Assembly: GCA_024291935.2 (NCBI GenBank)
Contig: CM044314.1
Span: forward strand, 20,682,001 to 20,746,000
Direction of reading: 5' to 3'
Source: Okapia johnstoni
Taxonomy: Eukaryota > Chordata > Mammalia > Artiodactyla > Giraffidae
DNA length: 64,000 bases
Shown: in pieces, positions 43,695 to 55,728 of the stretch
Numbering within the stretch: position 1 is the stretch's first letter
Layout: each line of letters begins with the position of its first letter
Notes under the pieces: generated by a model
Seen by the model: the letters and a program-made list of their open reading frames with translations, nothing else
The model's database searches: none
What the model was told of the DNA's origin: nothing
Program-made: the position numbers and the translations under genes

Positions 43695-44225
43695 ATTGTT
43701 GTTCAGTCACTCAGTCATGTGTGACTTTTTGTGACCCCGTGGACTGCAGCACGCCAGGCTTCCCTGTCCTTCACCATCTCCCGGAGCTTACTCAGACTCA
43801 TGTCCATTGAGACAGTGATACCATCCAACCATCTCATCCTCTGTCATCCCCTTCTTCTCCCGCCTTCAATCTTTCCCAGTATCAGTGTCTTTTCTAATGA
43901 GTGGGCTCTTCACATCAGGTGGCCAAATTATTGGAGCTTCAGTTTCAGCGTCAGTCCTTCCAATGAATATTCAGGGTTGATTTTCATTAGGGTTGACTGG
44001 TTTGATCTCCTTGCAGTCCAAGGGACTCTCAAGAGTCTTCTCCAGCACTACAGTTCAAAAGCATCAGCACTCAGTCTTATTTATGGTCCAACTCTCATAT
44101 CCATACATGACTCCTGGAAAAACCATAGCTTTGACTAGATGGACCTTTGTTGGTAATGTCTCTGCTTTTTAATATGCTGTCTGGGTTTATCACAGCTTTC
44201 CTTCCAAGGAGCAAGTGTCTTTTAA
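43695..44225 (-). mobile_element. BovB LINE 3' fragment (antisense)
   Basis: CATTGTTGTTCAGTCACTCA through CAAGGAGCAAGTGTCTTTTAATT. Continues part-way into the reverse-transcriptase C-terminal region; frame broken. Confidence 0.9.
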
Positions 44226-44599
44226 TTTTATGCCCCAAATCTCAGTAATCATCATGAACAATATTTAAATGTGATATTCAAAAACTATTAGTACTAATGC
44301 ATTAAAAAAGATGAAAGAATAGTAAATAAAGATAAGCTCTCACAGTGCCACTCTGAGCTGCATCAGAGCCTGAAGCAAATGGGAAAATGTGCCTCCCTAT
44401 CTATGTGTTTTCTTGTGTTTCCATTAATTTTTTTTTCAGAATGTTAAGATGGTTGAAAAAATATTGAGAAATTGCAAAGTAGGTTTATTCAACATCTAGC
44501 TGAGAAGTTAGTGAACAGCAGTCCTGGGGTGACATCAAAAGCAAATGTCAAAATGCTCCTGAATGAGGATATTCTGAAAAATGAGATGAACTTAAAAAT

Positions 44600-45330
44600 A
44601 AAGGCATGACACCTCACACCTGTTAGAGCAGCTGTTATTAAAACCTCTACAAATAACAAATGTTGGTCCGGATATGGAGAAAAGAGAACACTATTACATT
44701 GTTGGTGGGAATGCAGACTGGTGCGGCCACTGTAGAAAGCAGGATGGAGGTTTCTTAAAAAACTAAAAATAGAACTACCACATGACCCAGAAATTCCACT
44801 GCTGGGTATATATTCAAAAACAAAAACACTAATTTGAAAAGAGCATGCACCCCAATGTTCATAGAAGCATTATTTACAGTTGCCAAGACCTAAGTGTTCA
44901 TCAACAGATGAGTGGATAAAGCAAATGTTTTCTATATATACACTGTAATACTACTCAGCCCTAAAAAAGAACTAAATTTTGCCATTTGCAGCAATATGGA
45001 TGGACTTGGAGGGCATTATGCTAAGTGAAATAAGTCAGACAGAGAAGCACATATATTGTATGATATCACTTATATGTATAATCTAAAAAATACAACGAAC
45101 AAGTGACGATAACATACAGGAAGCAGGCTCACAGATACAGAGATGGTGATTACCAGTGGAGGGGAGAGGGGCAATAAGAGGTGGGGAAGAGAAGATACAA
45201 ACTACTGGATGTAAAAGGCAGGCTCAAGGATGTGTTGTACAACACAGGGAATATAGCCAACATTTTGGCTACAGTAACTTTGGGGAAAGTAACCTTTAAA
45301 AATTGTATAAAAATTAGGAAACAACTTAGG
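44600..45330 (+). mobile_element. L1-BT 3' fragment
   Basis: ACACCTCACACCTGTTAGAG, TTGTTGGTGGGAATGCAGAC, TGACCCAGAAATTCCACTGC, GTTCATCAACAGATGAGTGG in the L1 order. Confidence 0.85.
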
Positions 45331-45334
45331 AAAT

Positions 45335-45465
45335 TCTCTGGTGGTCCAGGGGTTAGGACTTGGTTCTTTCACTGCCCAGGGCCGGGGTTCCGTTCCTGGT
45401 GGAGGAACTAGGTCCGTCAAGCCTCGCAGTGCAGCCAAAAGGGTAAAATAAAACAATGAATAAAG
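45335..45465 (+). mobile_element. CHR SINE
   Basis: AAATTCTCTGGTGGTCCAGG through CGCAGTGCAGCCAAAAGGG with an A-rich tail. Confidence 0.82.
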
Positions 45466-46315
45466 ATAAAGGCATGAGACACATGCCTTTAGGAACATGA
45501 TTTGTCTGCGAGACTTAGCAGGCACAACAAGAAAGTTTTCCCATCTTGAGAACTTAATATAAAAGAGCAATCCGAAAGACTGTTGATTAAAAAACAAATA
45601 AACCCCAAACTCTGCTTAAGATGATTAACCATAACTAGCTTCTGTCTCTCAGGGAGCTCTCTCAGAGCTCTCAGCGTCTCCTGCCTCTGGTCAGCAGCAT
45701 CCTTTCTGAACCCCTTCCTCTTCTATGGGGACCAGACATCAGCTCCCTAAGCAAGCAGATGCTCCCCGTATGGTCAGACACGATCTCATGTCGTTTAGGA
45801 CGACTTGGCCCAGGAGCACGCGTGATAGAGGGTCGCCTCTGTCAAACAACAAGGCCAAACACACTATCTCAATAAAGAGGGCTTTTATACACACCATTAC
45901 TAAAGTGAATTCAACATGGATAAGATTCAGGAAAGTAATCTAAAAGGTGTGTGGCGCTTTTTCTGCATAATACTTAAGTCCAGAATCACGTGATAAAAAT
46001 CCATTCTAAGCGTGATTTTGAATTGAAATGCCATACAGGACAGGCAGAGCTGAGTCTTTAGTTTTCGTTCTCATTGTACCACATGTTGCATGTACTCATT
46101 TTTAAAAGGGGAGTGTTTTTTCAATACTTACGAAGAGAAACAGCACTCTCCTGCTCCACCCTTCCACACAACTGATTCTTACTCCTTAAATACATGAAGA
46201 TATAAATCTTTTAGGGGCTTATCACGGTTTTGTACCTACATTGATACGTGACAAGCTTGTAAGAGTACTTCTTGATTTCTAGCCTTCTGATTGTCTGCTT
46301 TCTCACTATGGTAGA
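45466..46315. other. Gene-free stretch
   Basis: No repeat family or exon recognised. Confidence 0.4.
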
Positions 46316-46331
46316 TGAGAATTTAATTCTT

Positions 46332-46485
46332 TAAAAAAGTTTTTCTTTTTTTTTTTTACACTTTATATTTATTTAGGCTGCGCTGAGTAGCTTTTGGGAA
46401 TCTTAGTTCCTTAACCAGGGATCCAACCCCAGGCCCCAGAAGTGAAAGTGCCCGAATCCTAACCACTGGACTGCCAGGGAATTCC
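46332..46485 (-). mobile_element. CHR SINE (antisense) with 16-bp TSD
   Basis: T-rich start then AATCTTAGTTCCTTAACCAG through CTGCCAGGGAATTCC. TGAGAATTTAATTCTT is perfect at 46316-46331 and 46486-46501. Confidence 0.92.
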
Positions 46486-46727
46486 TGAGAATTTAATTCT
46501 TTTGGCACTTCAATATTTACTCCCCCCCCCATTCTCTCTTCATAAAATGTAATTTCTGGGTAAATTACAGCGTTTACATTATCATGATCACAACAGTATA
46601 TCAGTCATATTCATAGTGTGTCTGATTATGCTCTTTCTGGTACAACTTCTCTTCTTCTAGACTCAATTTTGTTGAATTTATTTCAATCATTAGTCATTCA
46701 TTAATTCCCCACACCTCTGATGACCAT

Positions 46728-46856
46728 GCATGCCATGCTAAGTCACTTCAGTCATGTCCAACTCTTTGTAACCCCATGGAGTGTAGCTCACTAGGCTCCT
46801 CTGTCTATGAGATTGTCCAGGCAAGAATGGAGTGGGTTACCATGCCCGCCTCCAGG
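46728..46856 (-). mobile_element. Bov-tA SINE (antisense, truncated)
   Basis: CATGCTAAGTCACTTCAGTC through TTACCATGCCCGCCTCCAGG. Confidence 0.88.
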
Positions 46857-47585
46857 CTCTGATGACATATAAACCAAAAATTAACCAGATATCCTGTTTT
46901 CTTTTCCCCTAGGGGTCTCAGTTTCCCTCCTCCAATATGTGTCAGCTGTTCTCTAGGCATCTCTTCCTACTGTTACCCTGGAATTTTCCTTCTCCATCAT
47001 CTTGGGACTTTCCTCCCCGTCTTTCCTCTGTTGGAGCTCACATTTTCGGGACCCCATATTGTTCTTTTTCTTGGATTTTTCTATCATTTTGTGGATCATA
47101 ATTTCGAGTAGCTTCATGAGAATAGGTCGTCAATGTTGATTTTTTTGAGATTGCATGTTTGGCTGGATGTATACTGGCTGTAATATTCTTTCCAAATTTC
47201 AAAGGTAATTCTTGTGATCATTTATGCTTTGGCAATGTGAATTTCAATGTCATACTGATCCCCAATGCTTTGTAGGTAAACAGTTTATTTTTCTCTCTGA
47301 AGAAAATAAATGAGTTTTCTCTTCATTCTTTATGTTTCTGTGTGTGTGCATGTTAAATTACATTTATCTGGCTGTGGATTTGGTAGCTATTGTTTTTTTG
47401 ATAGCTATTTTAAATTTGATAGTTAATGTCTTTCCATGTTAGAGAATGTTCTTATACTTCTTTGCTGATAACTCTGTTTTTTTTGCCTTCTCTTTAAAGA
47501 TTTCATTATTTTGATTTTGGCCATCCAAGCAAATCTCTTAAATTCTATTCCCCCTCCTCATCTTTTTGTTCTACTTTCTATAAGA
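46857..47585. other. Gene-free stretch
   Basis: T-rich on the + strand, no exon. Probably a strongly decayed antisense LINE. Confidence 0.35.
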
Positions 47586-48023
47586 AATAAATGAAATAGA
47601 AATGAAGATAACAATAGCAAAAATCAATGAAACTAAAAGCTGTTCCTTTGAAAAGATAAACAAACTTGATAACCTTTTGCCAGACTCTTCAAGAAAAAAT
47701 GGGAGAGGACTCCAATAAAATTAGAAATGAAAAAGAAGAAGTTACAACTGATACAGCAAAAATACAGAGGGTCGTAACATACTATGACAAGCAACTGTGG
47801 GCTTCCATGGTCACTCAGACAGTAAAGAATCTGCTTGCAACGCAGGAGACCTGGGTTTGATCCCTGGGTCGAGACAATCCCCTGGAGAAGGGAATGGCTA
47901 CCTACTCCAGTATTCTTGCCTGGAAAATTCCATGGACAGAGAAGCCTTTATTTTCTTGGGCTCCAAAATCACTGCAGATAGTGACTGCAGCCATAAAATT
48001 AAAAGACACTTGCTCCTTGGAAG

Positions 48024-48294
48024 CGGAGAAGGCAATGGCACCCCACTCCAGTACTCTTGCCTGGACAATCCCATGGATGGAGGAGCCTGGTAGGCTGCAG
48101 TCCATGGGGTTGCTAGGAGTCGGAGACGACTGAGCCACTTCACTTTCACTTTTCACTTTCATGCATTGGAGAAGGAAATGGCAACCCACTCCAGTGTTCT
48201 TGCCTGGAGAATCCTAGCGACGGTGGAGCCTGTTGGGCTGCCGTCTATGGGGTCGCGCAGAGTCGGACACGACTGAAGCGACTTGGCAGCAGCA
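48024..48294 (+). mobile_element. Bov-A2 SINE with 12-bp TSD
   Basis: CGGAGAAGGCAATGGCACCC through CGACTTGGCAGCAGCA, two monomers. GCTCCTTGGAAG flanks it at 48012-48023 and 48295-48306. Confidence 0.93.
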
Positions 48295-48414
48295 GCTCCT
48301 TGGAAGAAAAGCTATGACCAACCTAGACACCATATTAAAAAGCAGAGACATTACTTTACCAACAAAGGTTTGTCTTGTCAAAGCTATTGTTTTTCCAGTA
48401 GTCATGTATGAATG

Positions 48415-48691
48415 GAGAAGGCAATGGCAACCCACTCCAGTATTCTTGCCTGGAAAATCCCATGGACGGAGGAGCCTGGTAGGCTGCAGTCTATGGGGTC
48501 GCTAAGAGTCAGACACGATTGAGCGATTTCACTTTCACTTTTCACTTTCATGCATTGGAGAAGGAAATGGCAACTGACTCCAGTGTTCTTGCCTGGAGAA
48601 TCCCAGGGACAGGGAAGCCTGGTGGGCTGCTGTCTATGGGGTTGCACAGAGTCGAACACGACTAAAGCGACTTAGCAGCTGCAGCAGCATG
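48415..48691 (+). mobile_element. Bov-A2 SINE with 11-bp TSD
   Basis: GAGAAGGCAATGGCAACCCA through CTTAGCAGCTGCAGCAGCATG. ATGTATGAATG flanks it at 48404-48414 and 48692-48702. Confidence 0.92.
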
Positions 48692-49635
48692 ATGTATGAA
48701 TGTGAGAGTTGGACTATAAAAAAAGCTGAGTGTTCAAGAATTGATGTTTTTGAACTGTGGTGTTGGAGAAGACTCTTGAAAGTCCCTTGGACTGCAAGGA
48801 GATACAACCAGTCCATCCTAAAGGAAATCAGTCCTGAATACTCATTGGAAGGACTGATGCTGAAGCTGAAATTCCAATACTTTGGCCATCTGATTTGAAG
48901 AACTGACTCACTGGAAAAGACCCTGATGCTGGGAAAGATTGAAAGCAGGAGGAGAAGAGGACGACAGAGGATGAGAGGGCTGGATGGCATCACTGACTCG
49001 ATTTACATGAGTTTGGGCAAGCTTCGGGAGTTGGTGATGGACAGGGAGGCCTGGTGTGCTGCAGTCCATGGGGTTGCAAAGATTCGGACACGACTGAGCA
49101 ACTGAACTGAACTGAGGAACCCGGTAGGCTACAGACCATGGGGTTGCAAAGAGTTGGACGTGACCGAGTGACTAACTCTTCACTTTAATTTCACTTCACA
49201 AGCAACTATATGCCAATAAAATGGACAACCTGGAAAAAATGGACTAATTCTTAGAAAAGTCAACCTTCCAAAACTGATCCAGGAAGAAATAGAAATTATG
49301 AACATACCAGTCACAAGTAATAAAGGTGAAATTGATTAAAAACTCTTCCAACAAATTAAAGTCCAGGACCAGATGGTTTCACAGTGAATTATATCAAATA
49401 TTTAGAGAAGAAATAACACCTATCCATCTCAAACTCTTCCAAAAATTGAGGGAGGAACACTCCCAAGCTTATTCTATGAGGTTACTATCATCCTGATATC
49501 AAAGCCAGAAAAAGATACCACACAAAAAAGAAAACTACAGACCAACCTCACTGATGAACATAGGTCTGTGGCCAGAATGATTTTTCCCTTAAAAAGATCA
49601 GTACACCTACCCTATGGGTAGTTCAAATTTTGAAA

Positions 49636-49679
<44 letters not shown>

Positions 49680-49680
49680 A
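49636..49680. repeat. (CTAT)n microsatellite
   Basis: About eleven near-perfect CTAT/GATA-type units; likely length-polymorphic. Confidence 0.95.
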
Positions 49681-49726
49681 TGTTGGTTGTCCCCCAAACT
49701 AAAGTTTTGGCCCATGTTTGAAATAG

Positions 49727-49905
49727 TGCAGTGGTTCCCGAGTTCAAGTTTCAACAGAATCAACGATTATAAAATTGAGATCACTGGGATCCACCCCCAG
49801 AGTTTCTGACCGAGTGTGTCTGAATGAGGCCTGAGAACCTGAATTCTGACAAGCTCCCAGGTAGTGTAGATGCCACAGGTAGGGAATGTGCTTTCAAACC
49901 AGCCC
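49727..49905 (+). mobile_element. MER5-like DNA transposon relic
   Basis: GCAGTGGTTCCCGAGTTCAA, GGATCCACCCCCAGAGTTTC and GACAAGCTCCCAGGTAGTG follow the MER5 order. Confidence 0.6.
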
Positions 49906-50174
49906 TAGAGCTGCTCACTCAGCTATTTCAGAATCTCTCCACAAGGTGGCGCAGTAGGAGCGCTTCTGGACACGCTATTAGCCCGCTCTTCCTCTAGGTG
50001 GTCAGTGGGCACCTCTGTACCAGGGACCCTCCCCACCACCAGCTGATCCCCTCATCCTCTTTTACTTTAAATTGTTAGGACCCAGCTTTCGCTGCGGCAT
50101 TTCAGACCTTAAAAGTAGTAGAGTTTTAAATGAAACAAACTAGTAATGAATAAAGCAGTAATGAATTGTCTTTA

Positions 50175-50440
50175 TTTAACATAAGACCATATGCAAAAAT
50201 AAACTCAAAATGAGTAAAGACTTAAATATAAGACCTGCAACCATAAAACTCCTATAAGAAAGCATAGGTAGTGAAACGTTTTACTTTGGTCTTAGCAAGA
50301 TGTTTTGGGGTTTGTCTAAGACAAGGTCAACAAGAGCAAAAATAAACAAACGCGACTACATCAAAGTAAAAACCTTTTGTATGGAGAATGGAATCATTAA
50401 TAAGGTAAAAAGACAACCTATTGAATGAAAGAAGACATTT
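50175..50440 (+). mobile_element. L1 ORF2 3' fragment
   Basis: AATATAAGACCTGCAACCAT, CTACATCAAAGTAAAAACC and AAAAGACAACCTATTGAATG in L1 order. Confidence 0.75.
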
Positions 50441-51069
50441 GCTTGGAGGATGGGCCAGTGGGCACTGATTCTCATAGAGAGGCAAGTGAGTTGGCAAAAC
50501 AGGAACAGAGGCTTAAAGACATTATTTAAAGGTATAAAGATAAGCAATAAGAGAATCAAAATGAATTGGGAGCTTATAGCATAGTAATTAGTAAAAATTG
50601 TGATGTAAGGTTTTGAAGAAGAGTAACAGAGTTAACCACCAGAAAAGCATTAGCAAAACAGTTCCTAGTGTGGGAGGGAAATTTTTCTTCTACCAATGTA
50701 GGTCCCTGGGGTCAGGGGCCTGTTTAACAGGAGAGAGGTTTATTTCACATGCGTGCAGGACCAGTCAAAAATGAGTGGCTCCTTGAGAAGGTAGGGTGGG
50801 GGGTGTACACCGCTGCAACAAAAGCACAGGGTGGGGGGGAGCGCGCGTGGGGCTCAGCGCGCGTGGGGCTCCTGCAGGAAGTGTGAAGGTTTTGATAGAG
50901 TTTGATATCAATGAGTTATTGCAGTTACGTATGATGTTGTCATGTGATTATAATGGATTGATGAGTTACTAGCTAACCAAGTTATGAAACATTGTCTAAT
51001 TCTAGTTCTTGTAGTCCCCTGTTCAAGTTTCTAAAAATAACAAAGTGGGCGTTAACTTTGAGATGTTTT
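50441..51069. other. Gene-free stretch
   Basis: No exon. Contains a short GCGCGCGTGGGGCTC duplication near 50840-50870. Confidence 0.4.
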
Positions 51070-51445
51070 TGTTGCTCAGTCGTGTTGTTCAGTCATGTCA
51101 GACTCTTTGTGACCCCAGGGACTGCAGCACTCGAGGCTTCTCTGTCCTTCACCATCTCCCAGAGCTTGCTGAGACTTGTGTCCATTGAGTCAGTGATGCC
51201 ATCCAACCATCTCATCCTCTGTCTTCCCCTTCCCCTCCTGCCCTTAATCTTTCCCAGCATCAGGGTCTTTTCCAATGAGTTGGCTCTTTGGTTCAGGTGG
51301 CCAAAGTATTGGAGCTTCAGCCTCAGCATCAGTCTCTCCAATGAACATTCAGGACTGATTTCCTTTAGGATTGACTGGTTTGATCTCCTTGCAGTCCAAG
51401 GGACTCTCAAAAGTCTTGTTCAACACCACAGTTCAAAAGCATCAG
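51070..51445 (-). mobile_element. BovB 3' end (antisense)
   Basis: TTGCTCAGTCGTGTTGTTCA through CACCACAGTTCAAAAGCATC. Confidence 0.9.
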
Positions 51446-51835
51446 TTTTGAGATATATTAGACTTTAAAAATGTATTGATCGATCCTCACAGTTACTTCA
51501 AAGAAGATACGTAATTAAAATGTTTAGAATATGTGCCATCCACTGTTCATTCACCTGGTGTTCTGTGCTTGCATGGGGCTGTGCAGTGAGAGCCCACTAA
51601 GGCTGCTGGCTTCCCAGAGCCTTCAACATTCCTGCTCCGAGTCCTCAGACCTTGAGCCAGCTAGGGAGCAAGTGCACAGTAACCAAGGTTGTGGAAATGC
51701 CCATGAAGCACTTCAAGAAAGCCACAGTGTCAGCCTCCATCTTTAGATGAGGTGGTTGAGGAAAACCGTCTGACTGTATTAGGGATCTCCAGAAAAATGG
51801 AACCGATAGCATGTGGGTATATATATGTAGATAAG

Positions 51836-51857
51836 ATGTATGTGTGTGTATGTGTAT

Positions 51858-51925
<68 letters not shown>

Positions 51926-51931
51926 GAGAGA
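51836..51931. repeat. Compound (TG)n(AG)n microsatellite
   Basis: TGTATG/TG run passing directly into a long AG run. The region between 51446 and 52170 holds no recognised gene. Confidence 0.95.
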
Positions 51932-52174
51932 GACTGATTTTGAGGAATTGGCTCTCATGATTGTGGGGGTTGGCAAGATTGAGATCTGAAGGGCAGGTTG
52001 GCAGACTGGAGACCCAGGGAAGGATTGATGCTGCAGCTTGAGTCCAGAGGCTGTCTGGATTCAGAATTTCCTCTCCCTTGGGATACCTTGGGAGTCTTTT
52101 TCTGAAGACCTTTCACTGATTGAAGGAGGCCCATCCACGTTATGGAGGGCAATTGTGTGTGCATGCATGCCTGC

Positions 52175-52285
52175 ATTTTAATTCACTTCAGTCATGTCCG
52201 ACTCTTTGTGACCCTATGGACTATTGCCTGCCAGGCTCCTCTGTCCATGGGATTCTCCAGGCAAGGATACTGGAGTGCACTGCTA
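52175..52285 (-). mobile_element. Bov-tA fragment (antisense)
   Basis: TTTTAATTCACTTCAGTCATG through GGATACTGGAGTGCACTGC. Confidence 0.82.
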
Positions 52286-52917
52286 TGTGATGGAGGGCAG
52301 TCAGCTTGACTCAAAGTCTACTGAGTTGAGTGTTAATTTCTCTACTAAATACCTTCACAGAACATCTAGAATAATATTTGGCCAAATATCCAAACTTTGT
52401 GGCCCAGTCACATCAACACATGAAATTAACCATCACACAGAACAGGTGAAAATACTGAAGCATGACCTAGCCATGGGTGGAACATTCCAGAAAAGAAGAC
52501 AAGCAGCTCTGGCCTGGATGGGAAGGAGGCCTGTACAGGGTTGTTGGCACCACAGTGTTGCAAGAAAAATTCTGGGAACATCAGGCTAAGGCCTGATCAT
52601 ACAGGGCTCCAAGGGGTAAGGCAGGGGGGTTGAATTTATTCTGACAGCAATGGAGAACAAATATGTGCAGTGATAAGTGTCACGGTTACTTCTGAGAAGA
52701 TCTTCCAGTTCTGTGTACCAAGTGTAAAACAGGGTGCCTTCTAGACAAAGTGCCTTGCTGAATAATGAATCTCAGATAAAGGTTTAAATGAAGGAGAAAG
52801 ATATTAAATATGTAAAGTAGCCTTTTCCTTATACTCTCACTCTAAAGGATACTTTAACAGTCACTGATGCCCTAACTACAACTTTCCAACATTTTAGTAT
52901 TATATATGTATATTTCT

Positions 52918-53187
52918 CGGAGAAGGCAATGGCACCCCATTCCAGTACTCTTGCCTGGAAAATCCCATGGACGGAGGAGCCTGGTAGGCTGCAGTCCATG
53001 GGGTCGCTAAGAGTCAGACACAACTGAGCGACTTCACTTTCACTTTTCACTTTCATGCATTGGAGAAGGAAATGGCAACCGACTCCAGTGTTCTTGCCTG
53101 GAGAATCCCAGGGATGGGGGAGCCTGGTGGGCTGCTGTCTATGAGGTCGCACAGAGTCGGACACGACTGAAGAGACTTAGCAGCAGC
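52918..53187 (+). mobile_element. Bov-A2 SINE, full length with 12-bp TSD
   Basis: CGGAGAAGGCAATGGCACCC through CTTAGCAGCAGC. ATGTATATTTCT flanks it at 52906-52917 and 53188-53199. Close to consensus, so young. Confidence 0.95.
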
Positions 53188-53257
53188 ATGTATATTTCTA
53201 TATTGCATTTTAAATGACATTGTACTGTATTGTATTATAGGCCCCTAAAAATGCTCA

Positions 53258-53445
53258 GGGGCTTCCCTGCTGGTTCAACAGTAAAGCATCCACCTGCCAT
53301 GCAAGAGACTCAAGTTCAATCCCTGGGTTGGGGAGATCCCCTTGAGAAGGAAATGGCAACCCACTCCAGTATTCTTGCCTGCCTGGGAAATTACAGTCCG
53401 TGGAATCACAAAGTGTCGGACACGACTGAGTGACTAACAACAACA
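53258..53445 (+). mobile_element. Bov-tA SINE
   Basis: GGGGCTTCCCTGCTGGTTCA through GACACGACTGAGTGACTAAC, with a CCTG slip in the middle, followed by a CAA-rich tail. Confidence 0.9.
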
Positions 53446-54334
53446 ACAAAAGTGCTGAGACTAATATGGACAAATTTTCATTTAGAACATAACTGTAGTG
53501 CTTGGTTTTTTTTGGTGACGAGGAAGTCAGTTCCTCTTTCATAATGAGTATTACAAACATTTCTGGGAACTTTTACAATGTTTTCTTCAGAATGCTTCAT
53601 ACAGCAGTTATCTAATTTCAAAGCAGTCACCATTCAGCACTTTGAACAGAGTGTGAAATAATTGACCTTTGGCTATCACAAAAGGCACACAGCTTAGTAA
53701 CGGAGAGGTCAAACCTTCAATATTTATTCAGAATTCCCTCAAAGGACTATGAAGCGACACTTAAAAGAGTCCTTCAAAAAACTCAGCCCATGAAGCAGGG
53801 CTGAGTGTGAGAAGCAGGCCCCTCAGCCGGCGTATGTGGGGTCTGCAGTCGGAGAGCCTCTTTCATCAGGAAACAAGCGGGTTTCCTGAGAGGTTTCTAT
53901 TTCTAGCTCCTTTTATAAAATGCGTCTCAAGGCAGCTTGATTGCCAGGGAAGTACTTGAGAAAACAAAAGCAAGTGGTTCTATAAGTGGGATGAGAGCCT
54001 GAGGCTAGTGCTCTCTGGGCCATACTACCCCCACCTACCACAGTTCCTTAAGCTGAAATACCCAACCGCCCCTTGTCCTGGGGAAGGGTGGGGCCTCTCT
54101 GCCTGGATCTGGGAAGTGGCTAAAGCGGCCAGTACCAGGCTCAGGACAAGGACATATTCCCAGAAAGGCCCGCCTTCAGCCTCTTTTTGCTTCCTCTGCT
54201 GTGGAGACGCCCACCCAACTCTGACAATGACAGGTAACATCGAGAAAACAAAACAAGATCCTAACTTGTTTTCCTGGCATTTTCTTTTATTTTAATTTTA
54301 TTCTGACATGTGCACACAGCTATATGTATTATTT
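53446..54334. other. Non-repetitive gene-free stretch
   Basis: No repeat or exon recognised. The stretch 53690-54240 is GC-richer than its surroundings and could be a conserved element, but nothing coding is seen. Confidence 0.4.
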
Positions 54335-54637
54335 TATACTTATTTATTATTTATTTTGGGCTGCACTGGATCTTCATTGCTGCACGAGGGCTTTCTCTAG
54401 TTGCAGAGAGTGGAGTCTACTCTCTAGTTGCACCGTTTCTCACTATGTGGCTTCTCTTGTTGGGGTGCACAGTCTCTAGGCACACAGGTTTCCGTAGTTG
54501 TGGCACAGGGGTTCATTAGTTGTGGCTCAAGGGCTTAGTTGCCCCTTAGCAAGTGGAATCTTCCCAGACCAGGGACTGAACCTGTGTCCCCTACATTGGA
54601 AGGCAGTTTCTTATCTACTGCGCCACCAGGGAAGTCC
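54335..54637 (-). mobile_element. CHR-2 SINE (antisense), near full length
   Basis: TTATTTATTTTGGGCTGCAC, TTCTCTTGTTGGGGTGCACA, TTTCCGTAGTTGTGGCACAG and the head GCGCCACCAGGGAAGTCC. Confidence 0.9.
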
Positions 54638-54692
54638 TCCCAGGTGGTTTTGATAGCATTCCTGTTCATTTCAGGCAGCTTCTCCTCCTCAC

Positions 54693-54985
54693 TTCCCTGA
54701 TAGCTCAGTTGGTAAAGAATCCGCCTGCAATGCAGGAGACCTAGGTTCGATTCCTGGATCGGGAAGATCCACTGGAGAAGGGATAGGCTCCCCACTCCAG
54801 TAGTCTTGAGCTTCCCTTATGGCTCAGCTGGTAAAGAATCTGCCTGCAATGTGGGAGACCTGGGTTAGATACCTGGGTTGGGAAGATCCCCTGGAGAAGG
54901 GAATGGCTACCTTCTCCAGTATTCTGGCCTGGTTGCAAAGAGTTGGACAAGACTGAGCAACTTCCACTTTCACTTTCTCCTCCTT
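54693..54985 (+). mobile_element. Two tandem Bov-tA SINEs
   Basis: First copy 54693-54808 (ACTTCCCTGATAGCTCAGTT to CTCCAGTAGTCTTG, 3'-truncated). Second copy 54811-54985 (GCTTCCCTTATGGCTCAGCT to GACAAGACTGAGCAACTTC). Confidence 0.88.
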
Positions 54986-55587
54986 GCTCTGTCTGGAACC
55001 CCGGAGGGTATGACTTTTCAATGAAAAGGGATAAATATACACTTAGTATTTGGGGAGGCAACCCTCATATAGCATTGAAGGGCTTGAAGAAAGATAACAG
55101 GAAACTTAAATGTCTTAAATTCTAGAATTGAGGCATAAAGTGTACCCCATAGTGGATCTAATGCTGTGTTGCAGTTTGATCTTACAGTATGCCAAGTGGC
55201 AAAGTCAGTTGAATTCACAACAACAAGTTATCACTCTATCAAAGTGAGGGGATTGATTGGAACTCTAAGAATTAGAATGGGAATACATGAGAGAATCCAA
55301 AATATCTGGACAACTATGAGTCCTGCCTTTTCCTTCCCCTCAGTTTTCCTTATCACCCAAGTCCTTCCTTGCATAAAGACCCTGAAACTCTCTTGCCTGA
55401 GTGAGTTCTGTTGCAAGGGGAACCCACTCTTCACATCCCAGTCCTTGCGTGCTATTCTGGCTGTCTGATGGCCTGTAATTAGACTCAGAGCTCTACATGT
55501 CCAGGAGGTCAACTACAGAGTCAAACCCCGGAATAGAAAATAAACTGCTTGTAATCAGCAACCTCATCAGAACATGCGTGGGAATAG

Positions 55588-55728
55588 ATTTTTTTTATTA
55601 ACCTGGGTTCTAGTTGCTTTACAATGCTGTGTTAGTTTTTGCTGTACAACAAAGTGAATCAGCAAATGTATACATATATTCCCTCCCTGCTGGACCTCCC
55701 TCCCCACCCTAATCCCACCCACCCAGAT
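55588..55728 (-). mobile_element. L1-BT 3' end (antisense)
   Basis: TTCTAGTTGCTTTACAATGC through CCTAATCCCACCCACCCA, reverse complement of the L1-BT terminal UTR. Directly abuts a sense L1 piece. Confidence 0.82.

Larger units (their letters stand above)
47946..49112 (+). mobile_element. BovB 3' fragment split by two Bov-A2 SINEs
   Basis: Pieces 47946-48023, 48295-48414 and 48692-49112 read in order through the BovB C-terminal RT region and 3' end, ending CGACTGAGCAACTGAACTGA. Confidence 0.88.
47797..49197 (+). mobile_element. Bov-tA SINE split by a BovB insertion
   Basis: Left part 47797-47945 (GGGCTTCCATGGTCACTCAG to CCATGGACAGAGAAGCC), right part about 49113-49197 (GGAACCCGGTAGGCTACAGA to CACTTTAATTTCACTT). 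Confidence 0.85.
47590..49560 (+). mobile_element. L1 ORF2 fragment hosting a nested retroposon stack
   Basis: AAAATCAATGAAACTAAAAGC, GGGAGAGGACTCCAATAAAA and, after the insertion, GCAACTATATGCCAATAAAAT and CAAAGCCAGAAAAAGATACC are consecutive L1 ORF2 sequence. The 1.4-kb insertion at 47797-49197 is bounded by the host motif ACAAGCAACT (47787-47796, 49198-49207). Confidence 0.88.

Noticed and set aside
48024..48691. CRISPR-like array because of repeated units separated by spacers
   Set aside because: The repeated units are Bov-A2 SINE monomers with retroposition target duplications; repeat and spacer lengths do not fit and the genome is mammalian.
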